Assembly: GCF_020523925.1 (NCBI RefSeq) | Contig: NZ_JAJAPW010000005.1 | Coordinates: 124,001 to 188,000 of the forward strand | Direction of reading: 5' to 3' | DNA from: Neotamlana laminarinivorans | GTDB lineage: Bacteria; Bacteroidota; Bacteroidia; Flavobacteriales; Flavobacteriaceae | Length of the DNA: 64,000 bases | Part shown: piece by piece, positions 24,732 to 33,391 of the stretch | Layout: the number at the start of each line of letters is the position of its first letter | Numbering within the stretch: position 1 is the stretch's first letter | The notes under the pieces: generated by a model | The model's database searches: none | Told to the model about the DNA's origin: nothing | Seen by the model: the letters and a program-made list of their open reading frames with translations, nothing else | Program-made: the position numbers and the translations under genes

Positions 24732-25304
24732 TTAATACTTTTCGGGAATCCACTTAACTTCATTAGCTTGCAAGTCGTAGGTCAACTTTCGTGCCAACAC
24801 AAAAAGATAGTCAGAAAGGCGGTTTAAGTATATTAAAGCATTAGGCTCAAAAGGTTCTAAGTCGTTTAAACTTACAGCTAAACGTTCGGCTCTGCGGCAC
24901 ACACAGCGTGCAATATGACAGAATGACACGGTTTGGTGTCCGCCAGGTAAAACAAAATGCGTCATAGGTGGTAAGGCCTCATTCATAGTATCCATTTCTT
25001 GTTCTAGTAGCCCAATATCGCTAGCGGTTATTTTTTCAATATTTAAGCGATCTTTACCATTTTTTAAAGTTGCTTTATCTGGCGCTGTTGCTAAAATGGC
25101 CCCAATTGTAAATAATTTATTCTGAATGTTGATTAAAATTTTTTTGTAATTATCATTAATGTTTTGGTCGCGAATTAAACCTAAATGTGAGTTTAGCTCG
25201 TCTATAGTGCCATAACTTTCAATACGAATATGGTGTTTGGGTACACGTGAGCCTCCAAAGAGAGCAGTTGTACCTGCGTCGCCAGTTTTAGTGTAAATTT
25301 TCAT
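24732..25304 (-). CDS. Cob(I)alamin adenosyltransferase, PduO type
   Basis: A 190-aa PduO-family ATP:cob(I)alamin adenosyltransferase. The ATP-binding N-terminus is KIYTKTGDAGTTALFGG, then SYGTIDELNSHLGL. The C-terminal helices carry CRRAERLAVSL and YLNRLSDYLFVLAR. It makes adenosylcobalamin, used for example by methylmalonyl-CoA mutase. The start codon is only five bases after a -7 promoter box, so the transcript may be leaderless. It is followed by the structured repeat. Confidence 0.93.
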   Translation of the reverse strand: MKIYTKTGDAGTTALFGGSRVPKHHIRIESYGTIDELNSHLGLIRDQNINDNYKKILINIQNKLFTIGAILATAPDKATLKNGKDRLNIEKITASDIGLLEQEMDTMNEALPPMTHFVLPGGHQTVSFCHIARCVCRRAERLAVSLNDLEPFEPNALIYLNRLSDYLFVLARKLTYDLQANEVKWIPEKY

Positions 25305-25309
25305 AGCTT

Positions 25310-25340
25310 CAAATTTATATTTAAATTACTAATACAGCAA
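25310..25340 (-). promoter_or_regulatory. Promoter of the adenosyltransferase gene, possibly leaderless
   Basis: On the minus strand TTG (25340-25338), 20 bases and TAAATTTG (25317-25310) match the consensus. The ATG at 25304 starts five bases later, at about the expected transcription start. Confidence 0.7.
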
Positions 25341-25359
25341 AATATAAAGCTGTTGCATT

Positions 25360-26463
25360 TTACTTTTTGGCATTGTTTAAAGCATCTTTAAACTTAATAT
25401 CTTTATCAACTTCAGTTTTAAAAGCTTTAATCCAGCCGTTTTCAAAAATATTAATTATAGTAGGGAATATTCCTGCGTTTACATTATTTAAATCGCCTTC
25501 AAGTGGAACTTTAGTGGCTAATGTTTTTGTGCCTTGGTTTTTTAAAATAAACTTAAATAAACCTACAAACCCTTCCCAAATTGTGCTTAAAATACCATCG
25601 TCTTTACCAATAAGTTTGGAGTCTTTTAGCATTGGTTTTATATAACCTTTTAAATAACTGTTAGCAATTGCTATTTCGCCGAAAACATCAATATTACCAT
25701 ATTCAAAATCGATACCTCCATAATGTCTAGTAAAATCGTTTACCGAAGTTACGCTGGCATTAGTAAGCTCGAAATCTATATCTAAATCTGGAATGGTTTT
25801 AATTAAGTTAATAGCGCCGTTTATATTAAAATTACCATTACCTATACTTACACCAGAACCTGAAATGGGAGATGGTAGTTTGTTGTTGTTTTCAACTACG
25901 TTTCTTAGGTTTTCTGCAGTAAACTCTACATCGTCCATATACAAATCTAAGCTAGGTTCTGTGGTTATTTGGGCAATACCTACTTTACCGTTATGTACTT
26001 CAAAATGGTTAATTTCTAAAGGCACAAGGTCTGTAATAGCTGTTGTCCAGTCGTCTAGTTCGGCCTGTTCACCATTAACTGTAGCTTCTTGGTCTTCTAG
26101 AATATAAGTAACTTGTGGGTTGTACATTATAATTTCGCTAACTATGCTTCCTTTAAATAAGGATTTCCATTCTATAGAAATATCAGTTTTTGGGAAATTT
26201 AAAAAAGGTACTTGGCTTTTCGCATTAACTTTATTTAAGTATAAATCTTTTATAGTGTATGCGCCTCGATATAGCGATATATCAATATCTTCAACATGGC
26301 CATAATATTCAGGTATGTTGGCTAATGTTTTATTAACATAGTTTTTTACAATGTATGGTAAAGCTAACCGAGCAATTACTAGTAAAATTACTATGCTAGC
26401 TATAATTTTAAATCGTTTTTTCTTGTAAAATTTTCGTTTGGAGTTGTGAGAGTTCTTTTTCAT
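25360..26463 (-). CDS. DUF748 (AsmA-like) envelope protein
   Basis: A 367-aa protein with a basic N-terminus, one membrane anchor (about residues 18-37, IIASIVILLVIARLAL) and a long periplasmic part with DUF748/AsmA-like repeats: YYGHVEDIDISLYRGAY, FEVHNGKVGI and LPSPISGSGVSIGNGNFNI. Related proteins are thought to bridge the membranes and affect lipid or envelope homeostasis. The role here is not known. The gene appears monocistronic. Confidence 0.8.
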   Translation of the reverse strand: MKKNSHNSKRKFYKKKRFKIIASIVILLVIARLALPYIVKNYVNKTLANIPEYYGHVEDIDISLYRGAYTIKDLYLNKVNAKSQVPFLNFPKTDISIEWKSLFKGSIVSEIIMYNPQVTYILEDQEATVNGEQAELDDWTTAITDLVPLEINHFEVHNGKVGIAQITTEPSLDLYMDDVEFTAENLRNVVENNNKLPSPISGSGVSIGNGNFNINGAINLIKTIPDLDIDFELTNASVTSVNDFTRHYGGIDFEYGNIDVFGEIAIANSYLKGYIKPMLKDSKLIGKDDGILSTIWEGFVGLFKFILKNQGTKTLATKVPLEGDLNNVNAGIFPTIINIFENGWIKAFKTEVDKDIKFKDALNNAKK

Positions 26464-26471
26464 ATATATGA

Positions 26472-26525
26472 ATATTGCATTTTTTTGTTAATTTTTACGT
26501 TAACGAACTCATAAAAAAGCAATAT
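26472..26525. repeat. Nested inverted repeat between the DUF748 and methyltransferase genes
   Basis: The outer arms ATATTGC + T-run (26472-26486) and A-run + GCAATAT (26513-26525) pair with one bulge. The inner arms GTTAA (26487-26491) and TTAAC (26500-26504) form a second stem. It may serve as terminator of the methyltransferase gene and/or leader structure of the DUF748 gene. Confidence 0.45.
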
Positions 26526-26528
26526 ATG

Positions 26529-27290
26529 TTATAAACGAATGGTAAAATGTTGTTTAACTTGTTCTTTTCTGAAAAAGACAAAACCCCAGAAAAAGGTATC
26601 GATAGTTACTGTAACTTTTGGGTGTTGTTTTATAATTTCCCAGGCTTTGGCCATGTCTTTACTCCAGTAAATATCATCAAAAATAAAAATGGAATTGTTA
26701 TGAGCTGTTTCTAGTAAGGTTTTAAAATAGTTTAAAGTGGCTTCTTTTTGATGGTTGCCATCAAAAAACACCAAATCGAATGGTTTATTGTCTTGCGTTT
26801 TAAGTGTTTCGCTAAAGTTTCCAGTAACTATGTTAACGTTGTTGTTATTTAAAAGGTTTGATGTGAATTGTGAGATATTAGGGCAGCCCTCTAAAGACGT
26901 TATTTTGGCTTTTGAATTGCCAAGACTCATGGCATGGGTACTTATACCTAAAGACGTTCCTATTTCTAAAATGTTGTCAGGTTTAAAGTATTTACAAATT
27001 CTGTAAAGTAACTTAGCTCTTTTTAAAGTTGAACCTGCATATTTTGCCATTTCAGATATTTTACGTTCACTAGTTTTAAAAGTGTGTGAACCTGCGCCAA
27101 AATCGGTAACATTTAATATATTGCTATTTTTTAAAAGCGCTTTTCTGTAATTTAAAATAGTTTTATAATCTGTATATTTTGTTTTGTTATAGAAACATTG
27201 CGTTACCAAATTATACACAAAAGGAGAGTGCACACCATGTTGATTGGTAGACCTGAATAAAAATTTTATGTATTGTTTTATTTGATGCAT
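26529..27290 (-). CDS. Class I SAM-dependent methyltransferase
   Basis: A 253-aa protein with a Rossmann methyltransferase core: motif I NILEIGTSLGISTHAM near residue 100, ITSLEGCP as motif II, and DLVFFDGNHQ as motif IV. This pattern resembles O-methyltransferases of the MTase_24 type. The N-terminal part (HGVHSPFVYNLV) is typical of a conserved Bacteroidota group. The substrate is unknown. It starts 7 bases after the ABC-F gene ends and is probably cotranscribed with it. Confidence 0.82.
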   Translation of the reverse strand: MHQIKQYIKFLFRSTNQHGVHSPFVYNLVTQCFYNKTKYTDYKTILNYRKALLKNSNILNVTDFGAGSHTFKTSERKISEMAKYAGSTLKRAKLLYRICKYFKPDNILEIGTSLGISTHAMSLGNSKAKITSLEGCPNISQFTSNLLNNNNVNIVTGNFSETLKTQDNKPFDLVFFDGNHQKEATLNYFKTLLETAHNNSIFIFDDIYWSKDMAKAWEIIKQHPKVTVTIDTFFWGFVFFRKEQVKQHFTIRL

Positions 27291-27297
27291 TAAAACT

Positions 27298-29160
27298 TTA
27301 ACCTTCTAATTTTTCGCTTAATTCAAACCAACGTTCTTCTTTTGTTTCAATAGTATTTATAATACCTTGTAATTCTTCAGAAAGGGCATTAATTTGATCT
27401 TGTGTTAAATCGGGGTTTAAGAATTTATCTTCAAGTTGTTTTTTATCGTAAGCTAACGATTTTAATTTGCTTTCTATATTATTTAATTCCTTTTGCTCGT
27501 TGTAGCTTAGTTTTGAAGCTTCGTTTTGTTTTAACGTTTTATTATCTTTTTTATCGTCTTTTATTGTAGTAGCTTCTGGTTGGCTATCTTCGTAAACACG
27601 ATAATCTGTATAGTTTCCAGGGAAATCTTCAATTTTTCCATCACCTTTAAAAACGAAAAGATGATCTATAATTTTATCCATGAAATAGCGGTCGTGAGAT
27701 ACTACGATAATACAACCTGGAAAATCTAATAAAAATTCTTCTAGAACATTTAGAGTAACAATATCTAAATCGTTTGTTGGTTCATCGAGAATTAAAAAAT
27801 TAGGATTTTGAATTAAAACGGTACATAAATATAAACGTTTACGCTCGCCACCACTTAGTTTTTCAACAAAATCGTATTGTTTTTTTCTGCTGAATAAAAA
27901 GCGTTCTAAAAGTTGTTGTGCGCTAATTTGTCTGCCTTTTTTTAAAGGAATAAAATCGCCGAATTCTTTTATTACATCAATAACCTTTTGTTCTGGTTTT
28001 ATAGTAATGCCATTTTGGGTGTAATAGCCAAATTTTACCGTTTCGCCTTTTACAACTTTACCAGAATCGGGTTGCGCTGTTTGGGTTAAAATGTTTAAGA
28101 ATGTGGTTTTTCCTGTACCATTTTTACCAATTATACCAACACGTTCGCCTTTTTTAAAGGTATATTCAAATTTATCAAGAATGCGTTTATCTTTAAATGC
28201 TTTGGATACATTATGAAATTCTAGAATTTTACTACCTAAACGCTCCATGTTTAATTCTAACTGAATTTGATGATCGTTACGGCGCTGGTGTGCACGGTGT
28301 TTTATATCGGTAAAATCATCAATTCTAGATTTTGATTTTGTAGTTCGTGCCTTTGGTTGTCGGCGCATCCAATCTAGTTCTTTTTTAAAGAGTTGTTTGG
28401 CTTTTCCCGTTTCTACAGCTTCTCGTTCAATGCGTTCGTCTCGTTTTTCTAGATAATACGAGTAGTTGCCTTTGTAGGTGTATAATTGGCCTTCATCTAG
28501 TTCAATAATTTCATTACAAACCCGCTCTAAAAAGTAGCGGTCGTGCGTTACCATAAAAAGGGTAATATTTTCTTTGGCAAAAAAGCTTTCAAGCCATTCA
28601 ATCATTTCTAAATCTAAATGGTTGGTTGGCTCGTCTAGAATAATTAAGTCGGGTTTGTTAATTAAAGCATTGGCTAGTGCAAGCCGTTTTTTTTGTCCGC
28701 CAGAAAGCGTGCTTATTTTTTGTTGTAAATTATCAAGTTTAAGTTTAAAAAGAATTTGTTTGTAAAGCGTTTCGAAATCCCAAGCTTGGTGACGTTCCAT
28801 AGCTTCAAAGGCGCTTTGGTAAGCTTCGGTTTCTTCTGGGTTTAATAGGGCTTTTTCGTAATTGGCAATAACTTTTAATATGGGATTGTCGCTTACAAAA
28901 ATGGTTTCTTCAATAGTTAAATTTTTATCGAATTTGGGGTCTTGTGATAAAAAGGAAACCTTAATGTCTTTGCGGTAAATAACATTTCCTGAGTCGGGCG
29001 TGTCTTCACCAGAAAGAATTTTTAATATGGATGTTTTTCCTGTGCCATTTTTGGCTACAAAGGCAATTTTTTGATCTTTATGTACGCTAAAAGAAATATC
29101 TTCAAACAAGGTTAACTCGCCATAAGATTTTCCAATATTTTCTACTGTTAAGTAATTCAA
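27298..29160 (-). CDS. ABC-F family ATPase (Uup-like)
   Basis: A 620-aa protein with two ABC ATPase domains: Walker A AKNGTGKTS near residue 38 and GKNGTGKTT near 347, signatures LSGGQKKRLALA and LSGGERKRLYL. A charged linker around 240-300 and a C-terminal coiled coil (about 555-620) complete it. The lack of membrane segments and the coiled coil fit the Uup group, which acts on ribosomes. The start is TTG at 29160: the sequence from there, NYLTVENIGKSYGE, is the usual N-terminus of the family, so the rare start seems real. Confidence 0.9.
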   Translation of the reverse strand: MNYLTVENIGKSYGELTLFEDISFSVHKDQKIAFVAKNGTGKTSILKILSGEDTPDSGNVIYRKDIKVSFLSQDPKFDKNLTIEETIFVSDNPILKVIANYEKALLNPEETEAYQSAFEAMERHQAWDFETLYKQILFKLKLDNLQQKISTLSGGQKKRLALANALINKPDLIILDEPTNHLDLEMIEWLESFFAKENITLFMVTHDRYFLERVCNEIIELDEGQLYTYKGNYSYYLEKRDERIEREAVETGKAKQLFKKELDWMRRQPKARTTKSKSRIDDFTDIKHRAHQRRNDHQIQLELNMERLGSKILEFHNVSKAFKDKRILDKFEYTFKKGERVGIIGKNGTGKTTFLNILTQTAQPDSGKVVKGETVKFGYYTQNGITIKPEQKVIDVIKEFGDFIPLKKGRQISAQQLLERFLFSRKKQYDFVEKLSGGERKRLYLCTVLIQNPNFLILDEPTNDLDIVTLNVLEEFLLDFPGCIIVVSHDRYFMDKIIDHLFVFKGDGKIEDFPGNYTDYRVYEDSQPEATTIKDDKKDNKTLKQNEASKLSYNEQKELNNIESKLKSLAYDKKQLEDKFLNPDLTQDQINALSEELQGIINTIETKEERWFELSEKLEG

Positions 29161-29235
29161 GGTGTAAATTTTTTACAAATAACGCATAAAAAACCAAAAA
29201 AGCAGTTATATGTTTTATTGTTAATCCCTAAAACT

Positions 29236-29243
29236 TATATTTG
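29236..29243 (+). promoter_or_regulatory. -7 promoter box for the polysaccharide locus
   Basis: TATATTTG matches TAnnTTTG, 20 bases before the wza-like ATG at 29264. A TTG lies 15 bases upstream, shorter than the ideal 19. It is the only promoter candidate noticed for the co-directional genes that follow over 34 kb. Confidence 0.6.
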
Positions 29244-29263
29244 TCATAATTCAAACAACCAAA

Positions 29264-30046
29264 ATGAACCGATTTTTAGTAATCTTATTACTTTTTACAG
29301 GCGTGTTACTATCGTCATGCATTACGAACCGAGATTTGGTGTATTTACAAGATAAAGGTGATATTAATGCAGAAGATTTAATATTAAATCAATTACCAGA
29401 CCTTTACCGTGTTCAGGTAAACGACATTTTAAGCATTAATGTAAAGGCTTTAGATGAGGAGTTGGTTGATATTTTTAATCCAATTGAAGGCACGAGTTCA
29501 GGTAGTGGAGGGTTGTATTTTAGTGGCTTTACTGTAGATATGCATGGTAATATTGAGTTTCCTATTTTAGGGAAATTGAATGTTTTAGGTTATACCATAC
29601 CAGAAATAAAGGACAAAGTAGAGCGCGAATTATTAAAACAATACTTTAAAGAAACCGCTGAGATTTTTGTTACCGTTAAGTTGTCGGGGCTGAAATATAC
29701 TACCATTGGCGAAATTGGTACAGGTGTGCACGTATTACAACAAGATCGTGTAAATATAATAGAAGCGATTGCGAATGCTGGTGATATAAATGAGACGGGA
29801 GATAGAAAAGATGTGCTTATAATAAGGCAATATCCGGATGGGCAACAAATACATCATATCAATTTAACCGATATTAAGGCTATGCAATCACCATATTACT
29901 TTATAAAACCAAACGATATAATTTTGGTAAAGCCTTTAAAACGTAAAGCACTTGGTGTAGGGCAAACGGCAATACAAAATATAACAACCATATCATCTAT
30001 ATTGTCGGTATTGGTATCTACATATTTTTTAACAAAAAATTTATAA
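29264..30046 (+). CDS. Wza-like polysaccharide export lipoprotein
   Basis: A 260-aa outer-membrane lipoprotein (LLSSC, Cys19) with the Poly_export domain (YRVQVNDILSINVKALDEE), a SLBB domain (GEIGTGVHVLQQDRVNIIEA) and a hydrophobic C-terminal helix (TTISSILSVLVSTYFLT) of the kind that forms the outer-membrane pore in Wza. It is the first gene of the locus, and the Wzc-like kinase gene follows after 8 bases. Together they would form the periplasm-spanning export channel. Confidence 0.92.
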   Translation: MNRFLVILLLFTGVLLSSCITNRDLVYLQDKGDINAEDLILNQLPDLYRVQVNDILSINVKALDEELVDIFNPIEGTSSGSGGLYFSGFTVDMHGNIEFPILGKLNVLGYTIPEIKDKVERELLKQYFKETAEIFVTVKLSGLKYTTIGEIGTGVHVLQQDRVNIIEAIANAGDINETGDRKDVLIIRQYPDGQQIHHINLTDIKAMQSPYYFIKPNDIILVKPLKRKALGVGQTAIQNITTISSILSVLVSTYFLTKNL

Positions 30047-30054
30047 GATTTTAG

Positions 30055-32520
30055 ATGGAAGAAGAGTTTGAAACATCCGAATCGTCTGGTTTAGGTTTTA
30101 CTTTTGATTTAAAAGCCTTTATTAGTCGTGTTTTAAGCTATTGGAAATGGTTTATAATTTTAATAGGAATTGGTGTTTTTATTGTATATCAACAAAATAT
30201 TAGAACACAGCAATCTTACCGATTAAGCACGCAAATTTCTGTAGAAGACGAATCGAACCCTCTGTTTACGTCAAACACGAGTTTAACCTTTAACTGGGGA
30301 GGAGTGTCTGGAAAAGTACAGACTATAATGAATTCGCTAAAGTCGAGATCGTTACACGAAAAAGTAGTAGATAATTTAGAGTTTTATTTAAGTTATTTAA
30401 AGCAGTCTCGATTTAGAAAAGACGATGTTTATACCTATGCGCCTTTTAAGTTTGAGCTTGTTCCCAATAGCTACCAGGTATTAAATACGCCTGTTCGTGT
30501 TACTTTTTTAAAAGACGATAAGGTGGAGATTTACGTTAATTTTGAAGTAAACACTATACAAACCCAAAATTATACAGATAAAACAAAAGAAACCATTACG
30601 GTTAATTTAGGGGAATTTAAAAAACAGTTTCGTATTACCGATGTTATAGAGTTGCCATTTTTAAATGGTACTATTACATTGCGCGATAAACGCAAAGTTA
30701 CCACAGGCGATGCGTATTACCTACAATTCCATAATTTTGATGGTATTGTTGCGCGTTACAGAAATAGGCTTACTATAAATAATCCTAAAAACTCAGCTAT
30801 TTTAAATTTAAGTATGGTTGATGTTAATAAAGCCAAAATTGTTGATTATTTAAACGAAACTGTAGAGGTGTTAAGTGAAGAACAGTTGGATAGAAAAAAT
30901 CAGTTTGTTACCAATACTATTAATTTTATAGACCATCAGCTAGAGCGTGTAAAATCTCAACTTACCCTGAATGCAGACTCTTTAAATAAGTATAAAGAAC
31001 AAAATAGAGTGTTTAATTTAACTGAAGAAGGGGCGTTAATTAACTCGAAAATAAATGGTTTAGAAATAGCTAAAGAGGAACAAAACGAAAAATTGGCGTA
31101 TTACGCTAGTTTAAAAAATTATTTAGAGACTAGTGATTCTTTTACAAACATACCAGCCCCAGCCGTGGCAGGTATAGACGATGGAAATATTTTAGGTAAT
31201 ATTAGTCAAATAAATGCTTTGTCTGTACAAAAATCGAAGTACAGTTCAACGGTTAGAAATGATGCTACTATTTTTGCTGATTTAAACCGGCAAATAGATG
31301 GTTTAAAAGAAGTTATATTAGAGAATATAAGTTCTGTAACCAACGAAACCAAACGTGAAATAGGAATTATCAATTCTAAAATAGCTATTGAAGAATCGAA
31401 AATAAGAAAATTACCCAAGGCGCAACAAGAATTATTCGATATACAACGTCAATATTCTTTAAGCGAAAAAACCTATAACATGTTTTTAGCTAAACGCGGG
31501 GAGGCGGATATTATAAAATCTGCAAGTGTGTCTGATATTTTAATTATAGATACCGCTAAAGATACCGGAGCGGTACCTATTGATTTAAAATTGAGTTCAC
31601 GTTATATTTTTGCTGTATTAGGAGGCATTTTACCTTTAGTGTTTTTAGCCTTTTTAATTACTTTTTTTGATGATAAAATTCACAATCCTAAAGTATTAGA
31701 GCAAATATCAACAATACCAATGTTGGGTGTGGTTGGTAAAAATGATTTAGATGAAAACTTAATAGTACATTTAAAACCAAAATCTACAATTGCCGAAGGG
31801 TTTCGTGCTTTACGATCTAGTTTACAATATTTTTATAAAACGCATCAGGTAGATGGGGCTAAAACGGTTATGGTTACCTCGTCTGTAAGTGGCGAAGGAA
31901 AAACTTTCTGTTCTATAAATTTGGCTACTGTATTTGCTATGAGTGGTAAAAAAACAGTTTTGGTAGGTTTAGATTTACGAAAGCCTAAAATTTTTGGAGA
32001 TTTTAATTTTACCAACGAAACAGGTGTTGTAAATTATTTAATAGGACAAAAAAACTTTAATGATATTATTCAAGGTACTGAGGTTGAAAATTTAGATGTT
32101 ATTTTATCTGGTCCTATCCCTCCAAATCCGTCGGAATTATTAATGAATGATAATATGGATAAGTTTATTGAGGCGTTAAAAAAGACCTACGATTATATAG
32201 TTTTAGATACCCCTCCAATAGGTTTAGTTGCCGATGCTTTAGAAATTACCGATTATGTCGATGCTAGTATTTACGTAGTACGACAAGATTATACTAAAAA
32301 AGGAATGATAAGTTTGGTAAATGAAAAGTACGACAAAGGTGAAATAAAAAACCTAAGTTTTATTTATAATGGTTATAACCAAAAAGGGAAATACGGTTAT
32401 GGCTATGGTTATGGCTACGGCTACGGCTACGGTTATGGTACTTATGGTAATGGTTACCATGATAACGGATCTACAAATAGTATTGTTGGTAAAATCAAGA
32501 GCTGGTTTTTAAAAAGGTAG
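30055..32520 (+). CDS. Wzc-like chain-length regulator and tyrosine autokinase
   Basis: An 821-aa fusion of a Wzz-type co-polymerase domain (membrane segments near residues 35-50 and 514-535, periplasmic coiled-coil part between) with a cytoplasmic BY-kinase. Walker A SVSGEGKTF is near 610, Walker A' VLVGLDLRKPKI near 640 and Walker B YIVLDTPPIG near 720. The C-terminal tail has about eight Tyr-Gly repeats (YGYGYGYGYG), the usual autophosphorylation cluster. It controls polymer length and export together with the Wza-like protein. It is followed by an ABC exporter rather than by a Wzx/Wzy pair in this window. Confidence 0.93.
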   Translation: MEEEFETSESSGLGFTFDLKAFISRVLSYWKWFIILIGIGVFIVYQQNIRTQQSYRLSTQISVEDESNPLFTSNTSLTFNWGGVSGKVQTIMNSLKSRSLHEKVVDNLEFYLSYLKQSRFRKDDVYTYAPFKFELVPNSYQVLNTPVRVTFLKDDKVEIYVNFEVNTIQTQNYTDKTKETITVNLGEFKKQFRITDVIELPFLNGTITLRDKRKVTTGDAYYLQFHNFDGIVARYRNRLTINNPKNSAILNLSMVDVNKAKIVDYLNETVEVLSEEQLDRKNQFVTNTINFIDHQLERVKSQLTLNADSLNKYKEQNRVFNLTEEGALINSKINGLEIAKEEQNEKLAYYASLKNYLETSDSFTNIPAPAVAGIDDGNILGNISQINALSVQKSKYSSTVRNDATIFADLNRQIDGLKEVILENISSVTNETKREIGIINSKIAIEESKIRKLPKAQQELFDIQRQYSLSEKTYNMFLAKRGEADIIKSASVSDILIIDTAKDTGAVPIDLKLSSRYIFAVLGGILPLVFLAFLITFFDDKIHNPKVLEQISTIPMLGVVGKNDLDENLIVHLKPKSTIAEGFRALRSSLQYFYKTHQVDGAKTVMVTSSVSGEGKTFCSINLATVFAMSGKKTVLVGLDLRKPKIFGDFNFTNETGVVNYLIGQKNFNDIIQGTEVENLDVILSGPIPPNPSELLMNDNMDKFIEALKKTYDYIVLDTPPIGLVADALEITDYVDASIYVVRQDYTKKGMISLVNEKYDKGEIKNLSFIYNGYNQKGKYGYGYGYGYGYGYGYGTYGNGYHDNGSTNSIVGKIKSWFLKR

Positions 32521-32545
32521 AAAGAAGGATTAGAGTTGAATTAAA

Positions 32546-33385
32546 ATGGAAACCCGTATATATAAAAAAGAAAATAGCCTTAGTTTTTTTAAGCTATTAA
32601 AAGGTAGTGCTACAGATATATGCAAATCGCGGTTTTTAGCACGACAGTTAGCCGAACGCGACATAAAAGCCCAATACAGGCAATCGTATTTGGGTATTAT
32701 TTGGGCCTTTATTATGCCTATAACTACAGCTATTGTGTGGATATTTTTAAGTAGTTCTGGTACTGTACAATTATCTGACACTGGTATAAGTTATCCCGTT
32801 TATGTATTTTCTGGTACACTAATCTGGTCTATTTTTAAAGAGGCTTTAATGATGCCTACCAGCAGTACTAATAGTGCCAGAGGCCTATTAAGTAAAATAA
32901 ACTTTCCTAAAGAAGCCCTAATTTTATCGGGCATATACAAAATGCTATTTAATAGTTTATTTAAAATAGTTTTACTTTTTGTTTTAATGCTTATTTACAA
33001 AATTAGTTTTAGCTTTACATTATTGCTATTCCCATTAGGGTTATTATCTCTTATTTTGTTAGGCGTGTCTGTGGGTTTAATTGTTACCCCGTTTAGTATG
33101 CTTTATAATGATGTAGGTAAAATAATAAATCTGGGTTTATCGTTTTTTATGTACGTAACTCCGGTAGTTTATGCTCTGCCAGATACAGGCCTCATGAAAA
33201 CTATAATGGAATTAAATCCGCTTACCTATGTTATAGGTATAACTCGCGACATTTTATTTGGAGGCACCTTTACTTATTTAATGCCTTATTTGGGTGTTGT
33301 TTTAATTAGTTTGCCTATTCTTGTTTTGGGGTTGGTATGGTACCGTTTGTCTATTCCTGTTATTGTAGAACGTTTAAGTGCTTAG
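32546..33385 (+). CDS. Polysaccharide ABC transporter permease (Wzm-like)
   Basis: A 279-aa protein of the ABC-2 permease family with six hydrophobic segments. It begins with the amphipathic LARQLAERDIKAQYRQSYLG motif of Wzm/TagG/KpsM proteins. It moves a lipid-linked glycan across the inner membrane together with the ATPase encoded 6 bases downstream. Confidence 0.92.
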   Translation: METRIYKKENSLSFFKLLKGSATDICKSRFLARQLAERDIKAQYRQSYLGIIWAFIMPITTAIVWIFLSSSGTVQLSDTGISYPVYVFSGTLIWSIFKEALMMPTSSTNSARGLLSKINFPKEALILSGIYKMLFNSLFKIVLLFVLMLIYKISFSFTLLLFPLGLLSLILLGVSVGLIVTPFSMLYNDVGKIINLGLSFFMYVTPVVYALPDTGLMKTIMELNPLTYVIGITRDILFGGTFTYLMPYLGVVLISLPILVLGLVWYRLSIPVIVERLSA

Positions 33386-33391
33386 CTTAGT

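Noticed and set aside
32391-32460. Tandem DNA repeat after 32391 as a CRISPR or minisatellite
   Set aside because: It is coding sequence for the Tyr-Gly tail of the Wzc kinase.
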